Assembly (NCBI GenBank): GCA_020055645.1
Contig: CM034547.1
Location: 16,958,513 to 17,022,512 of the forward strand
Source of the DNA: Tomocerus qinae
Lineage: Eukaryota; Arthropoda; Collembola; Entomobryomorpha; Tomoceridae
DNA length: 64,000 nt
Direction of reading: 5' to 3'
The notes beneath the pieces are model-generated. The model made no database searches. It was given only the letters and a program-made list of their open reading frames with translations, and was not told the DNA's origin. Position 1 is the first letter of the stretch. Every line of letters begins with the position of its first letter. Below are positions 36,801-47,115 of this stretch, piece by piece. Made by a program: the position numbers and the translations under genes.

Positions 36801-39800
36801 CGGAATATAACTCGATGCTATATTGTGGCCCAATCCTAGTTCTTTTGCAAGCGAAGCAGAGAGAGATTGTTCCTGAACTGGTGTTGAACTGGCCCCTCCA
36901 GAATTGTTGTTCAAAGTTGATACAACATTACTTGTTTTTCTGTATGTTGGAGTGTTCAGCCTTTCAGGAGGAGATAAGGAGTCATTTCTTAACAATTCTA
37001 AGCTCAGTTGTTTCAAAACAGAGGCGGTGACTGAATTAGGATTTTTATCGCTATTACTTCTTATTGGAACAGGGTATTTCAATTTAATTTCACGTTCACT
37101 ATGTCGATTTAATTGGGTTGAACCCTCTTGCATTGACTTTTTAAGGTTCTCTTCAAATTTAGCATAACGAGCAAGATCAAATGTATTTTCCATTTCCAAA
37201 ATACTTTCCGAAATTCCAAAACTAGGTCCACTTAAACCGTGACCAGCAATTACAACGGACTGATCATCCAGCTCCGAAATGTGGTGCTTCCCATAAGTTT
37301 TATTGCAGCTAGCAGGATCTGGAGGCAAAGCCTCATTTACAGGTGTTAAACTTTTATTAGGTTCATAGGAAGAAAAGACTCCGCTGGAATTTTCTGACGA
37401 TCGCCTTGTAATGAGTCGAAGATTTTCATTCCTGTCATTAGGATCAGCACCTTCTACATTTATTTGTTCTCGGTCTGAAGGAAGTGTTTTATCAGCTTTC
37501 TGCCTACAATAATCGAGGATATACTCCATCATACCTTGATGATTGCCTGTTAAATAGCTAGACTGAGGTCCCATAAAAAACTTTCCCAGGGTGTCCAAAC
37601 TTGTATCTGGAAGCTTTAGAGGTTCATTTTCATCGTTTTCATACATTGACTGAAATGATTCCGAAAGGGACAAATTTTTATCTTTGACATGATTTGTATA
37701 TGCAGAAGTAGAGCCGCATTGTACATCACTGTCCTGAAATATGGAATCCCTTGAAGGCATTTTGTTTATAATCTGCAATTAATAAATGAAATTACTGAAA
37801 TTAAAATTATATTATAAGCTTTCAATCATTTGAAGCAGCATTTACCTCAGAGAATGAAAAATCAGAAATTTTGAAAGGCGCAGAAGACCTCTTCTTAAAG
37901 TAAGTTCCCATCGACATATTTGTGTCCCCTGCACCGCCTTCGTTACTAATACATAACCAATAAAGCACATTGAATTATTTCGATCACTGAAAACAAAAGA
38001 ACTATAAAAAACCACCATGCTACATTTAGTTAATGTTAGGTAAAAGTTTGCAAGGTTAAGTATTTCCCAATGATCTTCAATCTATCTAACAAGTTACTTA
38101 TGTTTAAAGAAAATGCATTTTATTTATACACCCCAATATGTATTTGAATAAAACATACCTATTGTTAAAACTCTCCGAAAATGTACCATTCACTGAGGTT
38201 AAAAGTTGCAACCTTTCAGCTTCATCTTTATCCATTAACTCTTGCGCCTCCAATGACGTAAAGCTTTTGAAGCCTGCGTCATCTAACTCCAAGTCCCGCT
38301 GGTTAATACTAAGTTCTTTGAACCTTGATCATTATAAGCAAAAATAATTAAAATGCACCGTCGACCAAAATACAATTTTATTTTGTTATTATATCCGTTG
38401 AGTACCTGGGAAAGTCTTCCGCCACGAACGACTCTTCCATGACTTTGTCGAACTCATCCCAAGAATCGGGTTTTACATGTTGGTCCACTAATGCTTCGGA
38501 ATGAAGACAAGATGGTAAATCAGGGTAGCTTCTAGATGTCGAGGTAGGCTTAATGCTGTCATGGAAGTGACCATTAGTGAACTTGGAACGTGGATCTGGC
38601 TGAATTGATTTCGCTGTTAAAAATTGTTAATAAATTAAGTAGGAACAGATTCAACAATCAACAAAGACTGTTTTGTGGTTTTGTATGCGCCTATAGCCTA
38701 TTAAGGCAGAATTAACACCAGTAGTACCCACTCAGTAACATACGTACAATTATTCCATTATTTGCCTTAATCTAACAATAATCAAACCGTAATATGCAAT
38801 AATTACTAGGTACGTACTATAAAAATAACACTAGTAATTTACCGCTTGGATACGAACGATCGGCTACTTGCATCGAACTACATGGATCCACTATTAAATC
38901 TTGCTTATGAACTGCATCAACGTAATCAAGTATTGTAGACTCTGACGATGAACGGGAGGTTAGACTTAGAGCTTTTCCTTCTTCGTATGATAATTCCAAA
39001 ATACTGGGTAGCATTGGTTTAACAAACTTTTTTGGTGGTGGTGGCGGAGGAATAAAAAGATTCAGATCTGATAATGTAGAGCATTCCTCCTTTGTCTGCA
39101 TATTTTCTTTATCAGCCACTGATTTATTTTCTTTTCCGTGAGCTTTACCACTGCTGCATTCAGCTTTCTGTCCAGACGTGATTTGTTCATCCAACCTTGT
39201 ATTTCCTCTTTCTTTGAGTATATCCTTAACTCCATTATAAGCTTGAACTTCTTCAAGTCCCTTCTTCTTATGAAATGAATCGACTCGAACTAAAAAATTT
39301 GAGTCATCGGCTAAAGTGAAATGATTGAAAAGAAAACTTTAAATTACACACCTCTGCTGTGAATTGTTTTTCAAATTTCTAAAAATCTGAACTTGCTTTG
39401 CTGTGCGCTTTTTTTATTTACGTACAACGTCATACATAATATGGTCATGGCACATAATAATATGAATTCATACTTATTACAACGAAAAGCTACATAAATA
39501 CAATACCTTCAAAATCGGAGCCGATATCTGAAAAAAATGATGCTGAGCGATTGATTGATGATGCAGAGACTTCAAGTTGTCGATTACCAACATCCTCTAC
39601 GAGTAACAATTCTTTGCTATTAACAGGTTTTGGCTGGTTTGAAGACATTTCTTCGTCTGTATTAAATAAGTATCAATTATTACAATTATAAGATGCCTGA
39701 AAAAAATGCATAACATAGAACAGAGACACAAGATACACAACCGATGTGACTTACCCTTTACTCTTTTCTTCTGTTCACCTTTTTTCCTTAAGTATCCGGG

Positions 39801-39856
39801 TGTTCCATACGTGAGCCAGTTGAATCTTCCGAAGTTAATATAATATAAGGTTCTTT
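33892..39856 (-). CDS. Spd-2/CEP192-like centrosomal ASH-domain protein (about 1,260 aa)
   Basis: Exons (minus): 39856-39755, 39656-39507, 39289-38843, 38613-38406, 38323-38159, 37945-37846, 37772-36629, 36535-36478, 36151-35993, 35552-34892, 34813-34634, 34491-34411, 34336-34041, 33946-33892. All phases agree. The exon carrying the true start may lie further upstream; the first in-frame Met seen is at 39648. The N-terminal two thirds are Ser/acidic and unstructured, with a proline run in IPPPPPPKKFV, DSWDEFDKVMEESF, and LGKFFMGPQSSYL resembling the CEP192 LSLGEFF motif. The C-terminus holds about two ASH/MSP beta-sandwiches (SLVWGFVDFGQTEVN.., TNLNFGKVIVGN..). Length and layout fit arthropod Spd-2, the pericentriolar scaffold that recruits mitotic kinases and gamma-tubulin. 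Another ASH protein is possible. Confidence 0.6.
36181..36360. repeat. 60-bp minisatellite, three units, in a Spd-2-like gene intron
   Basis: Units begin at 36181, 36241 and 36301. Each contains AAGCCTCTAAATACAATAG and ends in the palindromic CATCCAGCTGGATG or a one-base variant. Units differ at only a few positions. The array lies wholly in the intron 36152-36477. Confidence 0.9.
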
Positions 39857-39892
39857 CTGGAGGTGGAAGGTAAAACGTTAATGTTATTGCAA

Positions 39893-40003
39893 TAATAGAC
39901 GTTTCCCACAATTGGTGACCGGTCACTAAATTAACATGAATAGGTATTGAAATGACTACAGTACCTGCCTGTGTTATCCTGGAATTGTGGGAAACGTCTA
40001 TTA
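39893..40003. mobile_element. Short MITE with 19-bp TIRs near the 5' end of the Spd-2-like gene
   Basis: ATAGACGTTTCCCACAATT (39895-39913) is exactly repeated in inverted form at 39983-40001. TA dinucleotides flank both ends (39893-39894 and 40002-40003), as expected for a Tc1/mariner-type insertion. It lies about 40 bp upstream (in gene orientation) of the 39856 splice acceptor. Confidence 0.7.
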
Positions 40004-41965
40004 AAACCTTTCACCAATCAAAACGTCAATTTCCTTTTTATATCATTGTTTGAGGAGCAAAAGCCCCAACCAACCTAACTGAAAATAGTTGCAGTGATAA
40101 TTTTGGCTTTTCAGTTGTCAGATAACCAGTAGCAGTTTGCTTCTTTCTTATCTCTATTTGACGTTGGGTCTGTTGTACGTGTCCTTGCACCTTGTTCCTT
40201 TGTCCTTTTTTCCTTCAATTCAAATTTAAACACAAAAGCAAATTATATTAATAAGTTATTCATTGAATGAACGTATGCAAATGTACCTTAAACCACATAA
40301 ATCCAAAATTACTGTGCTGGCTATGTGTCTCATTCAGCTGAAACCGACTTGATTTACGCTGACGGTCACACACTGAACTCACGTCAAAACGCATAATATA
40401 AATATGTAATAATATGCAATGCAAATTGCAAATAGAGTAAAACTTACCAAATTGCTATTTAAATATGAAATAAAAGAGATGACACTGCACAGACAAGAGG
40501 TTAGTTAAGATTAGATCAGAAAGACAGAATACACACACACTACCCTACAAAATTCTTCCGTTACAGAATTTGCTGTTGAAGTTGAAGTTATAGATGAGAT
40601 AATATTTATACGAAAGAAAACAGCAGTTTCGGTAGCGCTCTCTTATTTGTATTTTTGTGTGTATCCAATGAGAGGGCAAGTAAATATGCGGGGAAGAGCT
40701 CTCTAGCTTATCGGCGTATAAACAAGGATTCAGTAAAATGCAAGAGGCCGGTGCGACTGCTAGTGCTGCTCGTATTTTCGGGCGGCATCCAGATTAAACT
40801 GTCTTTAAATTGCAGGTGATATGGGCTATCGCTGATACATACATACACATTATATTATGACATAACATATATACATATACACAGTACATAATATTATATA
40901 AATACAGTACAATAGAGTACAATACAATACAATATGACAAAAAATCTCATCTCTAAATCTCTGAATAAGAATAAGGCAATAATAATTTATTAGTAATGAT
41001 AATAATACACATACACAATCACACGTTTTATACGTTACTTAAATAATAATATACAATATAATTTCCATACTTTTGTGCATAATAATACAAATAAAGGAAA
41101 GGAAATAGTATTATACTACGCCACCCTGTATGAAAGTCTATTACTGCTGTAAAGATGATGGAGAGGATTACATACTAACACTAATACTAATAATCCCAGT
41201 TTTACTAGCCACTGGCTAAGTGGGCAGGTGGCTAGTGGGCAAAAGCGGCTAGTGGGCAGGCAAAATGTCAGGTGGCTAGTGGACAAAAGGAGCAGAAATA
41301 AAATTAAGATTTTGCAATCAACGCAAAATTTTTTAAAACATTAGTTACGCAGTTAACTGCAGTTAACTAACTGAAAATCGGAGTGAATTATATCGTCATA
41401 AGCCTAGCCTACATCGATGTGACATTTATATTGGATAAAATATCTATGATTTAGACTTTTTCCCCTTTTGCCCGGGTAGGTGGACAAAATGTGAAATAGA
41501 ACTCTGCTAATAATAGAAAGGCTAGGGCTAGATCTTTTAAATTCTGCAAATGTAAATCTCACTTCACCTCACTCAAGAATTTCTGAATAGTGTTTAGTGG
41601 GTACCTTTTGTTTATAAAATTAAAGATGTTCATGCTTAAATATGACTTCCATAAATAAACTGATTATATTTACAGTTTCGCCAACAAAAAGAATTGAGAC
41701 ATTTTGTCAGTTAGCATGGGTAAGATTTTTGCTAACGAGGTTCACAATTTTTTTTCACAATTTTTGAAAAAATTTTACTGCATATTTTTCCGTTTTAGGC
41801 AATTTGATAGGCTGGGCCTGGGGATAGTCATTTTTTGGGTAGGGAGACCCGCCCACTCCTGAAGCCACATTATATTTTCTCAATCCTATGCAATATAATT
41901 TCCGTGAGTTGACAGTGAACCATAATTGCAATTAATGTTTTCAATAATGTACCCCAAAGCATATT
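40004..41965. other. 5' flank of the Spd-2-like gene and intergenic DNA
   Basis: The left part may include non-coding or short coding first exons of the minus-strand gene near 40110-40230. 40830-40940 is simple sequence rich in ATA/ACATA/ACAAT. 41215-41285 is a degenerate short tandem repeat built on GGCTAGTGGGCA. No ORF is supported. Confidence 0.45.
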
Positions 41966-41970
41966 CATGT

Positions 41971-43057
41971 TGTTTTGGGCTGTAGCAAAGAATTGGAAAA
42001 AGGATTAGTGGTCTAATAATGATTAGATGAGATTCAAAATGTTGAATGAAATGATGTTGTAAGTTATGGCGAAATGAGCTTAAGTGAGATAAATGAAGCT
42101 ATGAACTCAAATACTGACTACAACAATAGAATGCAATAGACTCTTAGTAATACGAGTAATGAGAATCAAAACGACAAGTAAATGAAATAATCAATAATTC
42201 GGAAACAAGAAAGTTCTAGTCAGGATAATTTAATTCAAGTAAAAAGACGACAAGAGTTCCTGACTAGTCTGACCGAATGCTCACGTAAGATTAAAGAGAT
42301 CGCATTGAATTACATTGACATGGGTCCTATATATAGACAATTGAAATACATTGAAAAGGATACAACAGAAAGCTACATGAATGCGTAATTAGGGACGCCA
42401 TGAATACAAAATTAAGTTCTAGAAAGTTCGGTAAGAGATTAGTATACACGAGTCAATATATAACATCTTAACTAATACAAGTAAGTCCATATAACACAAA
42501 GAGGTCAAATACATACAATAAAAGTGTACAACTCCTGACATTGGAGATTAAGATAGTGATTTTCTTACATTAATTAACATAATGTCTGGACACGAAAGTA
42601 CACGAATATGAACACATCATAAACTACATTACATTACATGGATAAAGTTCATTGTATCGTACTCTATGTGTGAGATGGTCTCCACATTTAATGATGGTCT
42701 CCACATTTATGATGGTCTCCGCATTTATAAGATGGTCTCCGCATTTATAAGATAATACAAGATTTCACATTAAACATTATACGGTTTGAACATAGAATAA
42801 CACGTATTATCTAAGCTTATACATTACGTTAAATAATAGAATAGGTCATACGATATCGAATAATGTTGTCGCCTTACATGTTATTAATAGTCGCCTAAAC
42901 AAATTAGCACGTTTTACAAGTAAATTTAGTCAGTTTACATATAAGAGAATATAACACACAATATTTAGACACAGGAATGGCGGTTTTCGTGTCAATAACT
43001 TAAAACTACACTACAAATCAACATTTTCCCATATAACATTAAAAACCCGCCCGAACA
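41971..43057 (-). repeat. 3' LTR of the BEL element
   Basis: 1,087 bp, TG...CA ends on the plus strand, no difference noticed from the copy at 46024-47110. It contains a four-unit tandem repeat of GATGGTCTCC(A/G)CATTTA at 42674-42752. The region just inside it (43058-43075) gives only a weak purine tract, AAGGCGGG, on the minus strand. Confidence 0.95.
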
Positions 43058-43099
43058 TACAGCCCGCCTTGAAATATCAAATTTCAACACATTTATATC

Positions 43100-45000
43100 T
43101 TAAACAATTGGTAAAATACATACTTTGGTAATCGGACGTTGAAGTTCTCCAGTTGACGTCTTGATGGTTCTTACTCTCGTCAATCCGTTTTTTCCGGTAT
43201 GAGTAGCCACAAAACGACCATCCCTGTCACTCTGCTTTTCCTTGGCAAAAGAATTTGATGCTTGGCATCCAGGTAAATGGCAAATTTCAGAAGGCGGCCG
43301 CCAACCCGAAGCAACCCAAGTTCGTAGTCCAAGATTGGAGATAATGACCTCAGTTGACTGCTGGCAACACATTGATGACTCCGCGATAAGCAAACAGCAA
43401 TCCTCGACAATTTCTCAAAGCCACAGAATTCAGCAATGAAGGAAGATGTAAAAGTCCCACATGTCGCCGCTAACATACGGCAAACTCTTATGGGTTCAGT
43501 TGAGTCTTTCCTCCACGAATTAGGTTTTCGGAACCGAGTGAAAACTGAAACCAGATCATCCTGAAATTTCGGTCCCTCCATCAATATATCATGTTGTGAC
43601 ACATCAGACGAAGTAGAAGTTGATGCATCGAAAACGACCGGAACGTTGGTCGTGGTACTGGAGTCCTGAAAAACAGCATGATGAGGCTTAAAGTAATTCA
43701 CCTTACCCATGACACACTCAGGGACCAGTTCCATTCGGTTAAGATCAAAATATTTCTCAAAGACGTCGTTATGCTTCTCCTGCTCAAGAGGAATTGCTGA
43801 ATGTCTTCTGTTCACAGCCTCCAAGCAACGCACGGCAGAGTCACGAGATGCTCCAAGTGTACCGACGCTGGACTTAGAAGGCAGACGAACGACGAATCGC
43901 CCGTCCTCAACTTGTGAAGGAGTTGAAACAAAGTGGTTTGCACATACCGGTTTTGCGGGAGGTTGCAGCTTCGTATCGGAGAATTCTTCAAGTTCCCAAG
44001 ATTTTCGAAGTTGATCGCTCGCATCGCACTGAACATGAAAAGTAGAAATTGATGAAGTATTGGTATTGGTATTACCAACCTTACCACCAACGATCCAGCC
44101 AAGCACAGTGTTGACTGCCAAAGGTGCCCCAGGAGGGCCTGGACGAATTCCAGTCTTAAGGAGACTATAGAAGATGTCGCCTCCTAAGAGAATATCAATG
44201 CTGCCTTCCTCGTAGTACCGCGGATCCGCAAGCTGCAACTCACGCAAATGAGGCCAATCCTCTGGAACTAGTGGTGCAGTTGGGAGATCACGGGTGATTT
44301 GCTTGAGGATGAGGGCTTGTACACGAAACAAAGGTTCAAATCCATGACACGAAGTAAAAGTCACCTCCGCCGCTTCTTGAGACGCCCCAGCGCTGACAGT
44401 TGCCAATCCAGTAAGTGGAACGTTCACCTTTTGTCGACATAGACCAAGTTTTGCAGCACAGCTAGAAGTGATGAAGCTAGCCTGTGATCCGTTATCCAAT
44501 AGTGCTCTGAAGAGTTGAAAACATCCGCTTCTGTCTTGCACTCGAATCAAGGCTGTAGACAATAAAACTTGAGTATTAGAAAAGATAGACGAAAAGAGAC
44601 CTACCCTGCCAGGTTGAGCAACTACCGACGAACTAGACGGAGTTGGTTCTGGAACAGGCTCTGAGACTGGATCCGAATTCGGTGTTTCCTTGTGGAGTAA
44701 GACATTATGATTCTCCTTGCAGCTTCTACATCCTCCAAAGAGACAAGAATCACTCCGGCAATCTTTCTTCAAACACATATAACAGCAGGGGTTACTTCGG
44801 ACATGGTCCCAACGCTGGTCGACGGACATTGATCTGAAGCTTGAGCACCTGAACAGATAGTGACTTTCTCCGCAAGCAGAACAAGGTGGCTTAAAGTCAT
44901 TGAAGTTGGACGCAGCTGCTCCATGGTTCACCACAGTATCTTTCTTTCTTCTTCCCTTCAATCTTCGGTTTTCTGGCTTCTGGGACCTTAGCTGCGACAT
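43100..45000 (-). pseudogene. BEL pol remnant: zinc knuckle, protease, RT stub, integrase scraps
   Basis: Frame 45000-43180 (606 codons) is in the +1 frame relative to gag. In order: zinc-knuckle Cys/His cluster (CSACGESHYLFRC, CYMCLKKDC); Pao-type aspartic protease with LLDNGSQASFIT and DILLGGDIFYSLL; a linker; the very start of reverse transcriptase (KPHHAVFQDSSTT, VVFDAST, DDLVSVFTRFRKPNSW). It then jumps to the pre-integrase region (LSPILDYELGLLRVGGRL, KHQILLPRKS). A second frame (to 43100) supplies the integrase C-terminal end (GELQRPITKVCILPIV, stop). The RT palm, RNase H and integrase catalytic core are absent, so at least two internal deletions have occurred. Confidence 0.88.
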
Positions 45001-45898
45001 TAGCTCGTGCCCGAGTACCTAAGGTCTTCATGAAGCCTTCCATCGTAGGTAGAGTATCAGGGTCGACCGTGAGTTCCCACTGAAGACGAGATTCGCCGTC
45101 CAATTTTCCAAGAAGAAATTGCATCACCAGTAAATCGTATGCTTGCTTATCATCAGCTCCAGCGTTGCTGATTGCCCTCAAACACTCCTGAGTTGTATCC
45201 AGTAAGTTCTGCAGAGTAGTAGGGTTTTCGGCCTGGACGTGGCCCTGGCTAAGTAATCGCTCAAAATTTGCTCTAATAATTTCACGCGTGTTTTCATACC
45301 TGCTCGTGAGAGTTTTCCACGCTTCGGTGTAATTAGTATCAGTAATCGGAAATGACTTGAGGAGAAGTGATGGCTCTCCAGTCGAAGATAATTTTAAGTA
45401 TTGAAGTTTTTGGGCATCGCTCAGTTTGTCATTGCTATGAATTGCAGCTTTGAACAAATCATGAAACGAAGTCCAATCGTGACGACTTCCATTAAAGGTA
45501 GGTAAGTTTAATTGAGGTAGACGAACCTTAGTAGCAGCAGAATCCTGAACGTTGGAGGAGGTGGCTGAAGCATCTCCCGAACCCGAAGTTGAAGTCCTAG
45601 CCCCAGAGGTGACTGGTTCGATGATTTCCGTCAACGTCTCCAGTATAGCAAGAAGTCTTGCCTGCTCTTCATCTCGCATTGCTTCGATACGATCCATGTC
45701 TTCGTCCTGATCGCAGAGCTGTACAAGTTCTTCATGCAGGGCATCGTTCCTCTCTACTAGCTTGTAGGCTTGTTCCAATAATAATTTAGCTTTTGTTACC
45801 GTAAGTGGAGTAGTCGTATTCGCTTCCACAGACTTCTGTAGTGTGGTAATTTTTCCCTTCATACTTGTCCTCTTCTTGATGACCGATTCCATTTTCAA
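44897..45898 (-). CDS. BEL/Pao gag polyprotein
   Basis: Single open frame of 333 residues encoding the retroelement capsid/nucleocapsid precursor (DUF1759 family). The start has a coiled-coil-like charged N-terminus (KAKLLLEQAYKLVERNDAL). The conserved capsid block follows: RLPQLNLPTFNGSRHDWTSF, DAQKLQYLKLSSTGE, AWKTLTSRYENTREII. The ORF appears intact up to a short A/G-rich tract near 44949, after which the frame differs from that of the zinc-knuckle/protease part. Intact gag in an otherwise deleted element is typical of copies that still make particles or are packaged in trans. Confidence 0.88.
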   Translation of the reverse strand: MKMESVIKKRTSMKGKITTLQKSVEANTTTPLTVTKAKLLLEQAYKLVERNDALHEELVQLCDQDEDMDRIEAMRDEEQARLLAILETLTEIIEPVTSGARTSTSGSGDASATSSNVQDSAATKVRLPQLNLPTFNGSRHDWTSFHDLFKAAIHSNDKLSDAQKLQYLKLSSTGEPSLLLKSFPITDTNYTEAWKTLTSRYENTREIIRANFERLLSQGHVQAENPTTLQNLLDTTQECLRAISNAGADDKQAYDLLVMQFLLGKLDGESRLQWELTVDPDTLPTMEGFMKTLGTRARANVAAKVPEARKPKIEGKKKERYCGEPWSSCVQLQ

Positions 45899-46004
45899 TA
45901 AGTTGCAGTGAAACGAAGCTGATAATCCAAATCCTTTTCCAACGCTCGAACAGTTTCCCGATAGTTTTTGGAACCAGGATCACAATATCTCAAGTGATCC
46001 GAGT

Positions 46005-46022
46005 ATCCGGCTCGAAGGACCA
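46005..46022 (-). other. BEL primer binding site, tRNA-Tyr type
   Basis: On the minus strand, TGGTCCTTCGAGCCGGAT begins one base after the 5' LTR. Its complement ATCCGGCTCGAAGGACCA ends in CCA. It implies an acceptor stem CCTTCGA, the conserved start of eukaryotic tRNA-Tyr. Confidence 0.8.
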
Positions 46023-46023
46023 A

Positions 46024-47110
46024 TGTTTTGGGCTGTAGCAAAGAATTGGAAAAAGGATTAGTGGTCTAATAATGATTAGATGAGATTCAAAATGTTGAAT
46101 GAAATGATGTTGTAAGTTATGGCGAAATGAGCTTAAGTGAGATAAATGAAGCTATGAACTCAAATACTGACTACAACAATAGAATGCAATAGACTCTTAG
46201 TAATACGAGTAATGAGAATCAAAACGACAAGTAAATGAAATAATCAATAATTCGGAAACAAGAAAGTTCTAGTCAGGATAATTTAATTCAAGTAAAAAGA
46301 CGACAAGAGTTCCTGACTAGTCTGACCGAATGCTCACGTAAGATTAAAGAGATCGCATTGAATTACATTGACATGGGTCCTATATATAGACAATTGAAAT
46401 ACATTGAAAAGGATACAACAGAAAGCTACATGAATGCGTAATTAGGGACGCCATGAATACAAAATTAAGTTCTAGAAAGTTCGGTAAGAGATTAGTATAC
46501 ACGAGTCAATATATAACATCTTAACTAATACAAGTAAGTCCATATAACACAAAGAGGTCAAATACATACAATAAAAGTGTACAACTCCTGACATTGGAGA
46601 TTAAGATAGTGATTTTCTTACATTAATTAACATAATGTCTGGACACGAAAGTACACGAATATGAACACATCATAAACTACATTACATTACATGGATAAAG
46701 TTCATTGTATCGTACTCTATGTGTGAGATGGTCTCCACATTTAATGATGGTCTCCACATTTATGATGGTCTCCGCATTTATAAGATGGTCTCCGCATTTA
46801 TAAGATAATACAAGATTTCACATTAAACATTATACGGTTTGAACATAGAATAACACGTATTATCTAAGCTTATACATTACGTTAAATAATAGAATAGGTC
46901 ATACGATATCGAATAATGTTGTCGCCTTACATGTTATTAATAGTCGCCTAAACAAATTAGCACGTTTTACAAGTAAATTTAGTCAGTTTACATATAAGAG
47001 AATATAACACACAATATTTAGACACAGGAATGGCGGTTTTCGTGTCAATAACTTAAAACTACACTACAAATCAACATTTTCCCATATAACATTAAAAACC
47101 CGCCCGAACA
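46024..47110 (-). repeat. 5' LTR of the BEL element
   Basis: 1,087 bp, same length as the left copy and no difference noticed. It carries the element's promoter and is followed on the minus strand by the tRNA-Tyr primer site. The internal tandem repeat copy is at 46727-46805. Confidence 0.95.
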
Positions 47111-47115
47111 CATGT

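Larger units (their letters stand above)
41966..47115 (-). mobile_element. Pao/BEL LTR retrotransposon, internally deleted, recent insertion
   Basis: The element spans 41971-47110 (5,140 bp), flanked by the 5-bp duplication CATGT (41966-41970 and 47111-47115). It lies on the minus strand: the 5' LTR is the right copy (46024-47110), the 3' LTR the left (41971-43057). Each is 1,087 bp, starts TGTTTTGGGC, ends GCCCGAACA and appears identical on reading. The interior of only about 2.97 kb carries gag, a zinc knuckle, a Pao-type protease, a stub of reverse transcriptase and scraps of integrase. Identical LTRs mean recent transposition, yet most of reverse transcriptase, RNase H and the integrase core are missing. 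The copy therefore depended on enzymes supplied in trans. Confidence 0.95.

Noticed and set aside
40980-41100. Possible tRNA or small RNA in ATA-rich repeats
   Set aside because: No B-box-like GGTTCGANTCC or cloverleaf arms; only simple repeats are visible.
43242-44837. Plus-strand ORFs across the retroelement
   Set aside because: Antisense shadows of gag/pol coding sequence.
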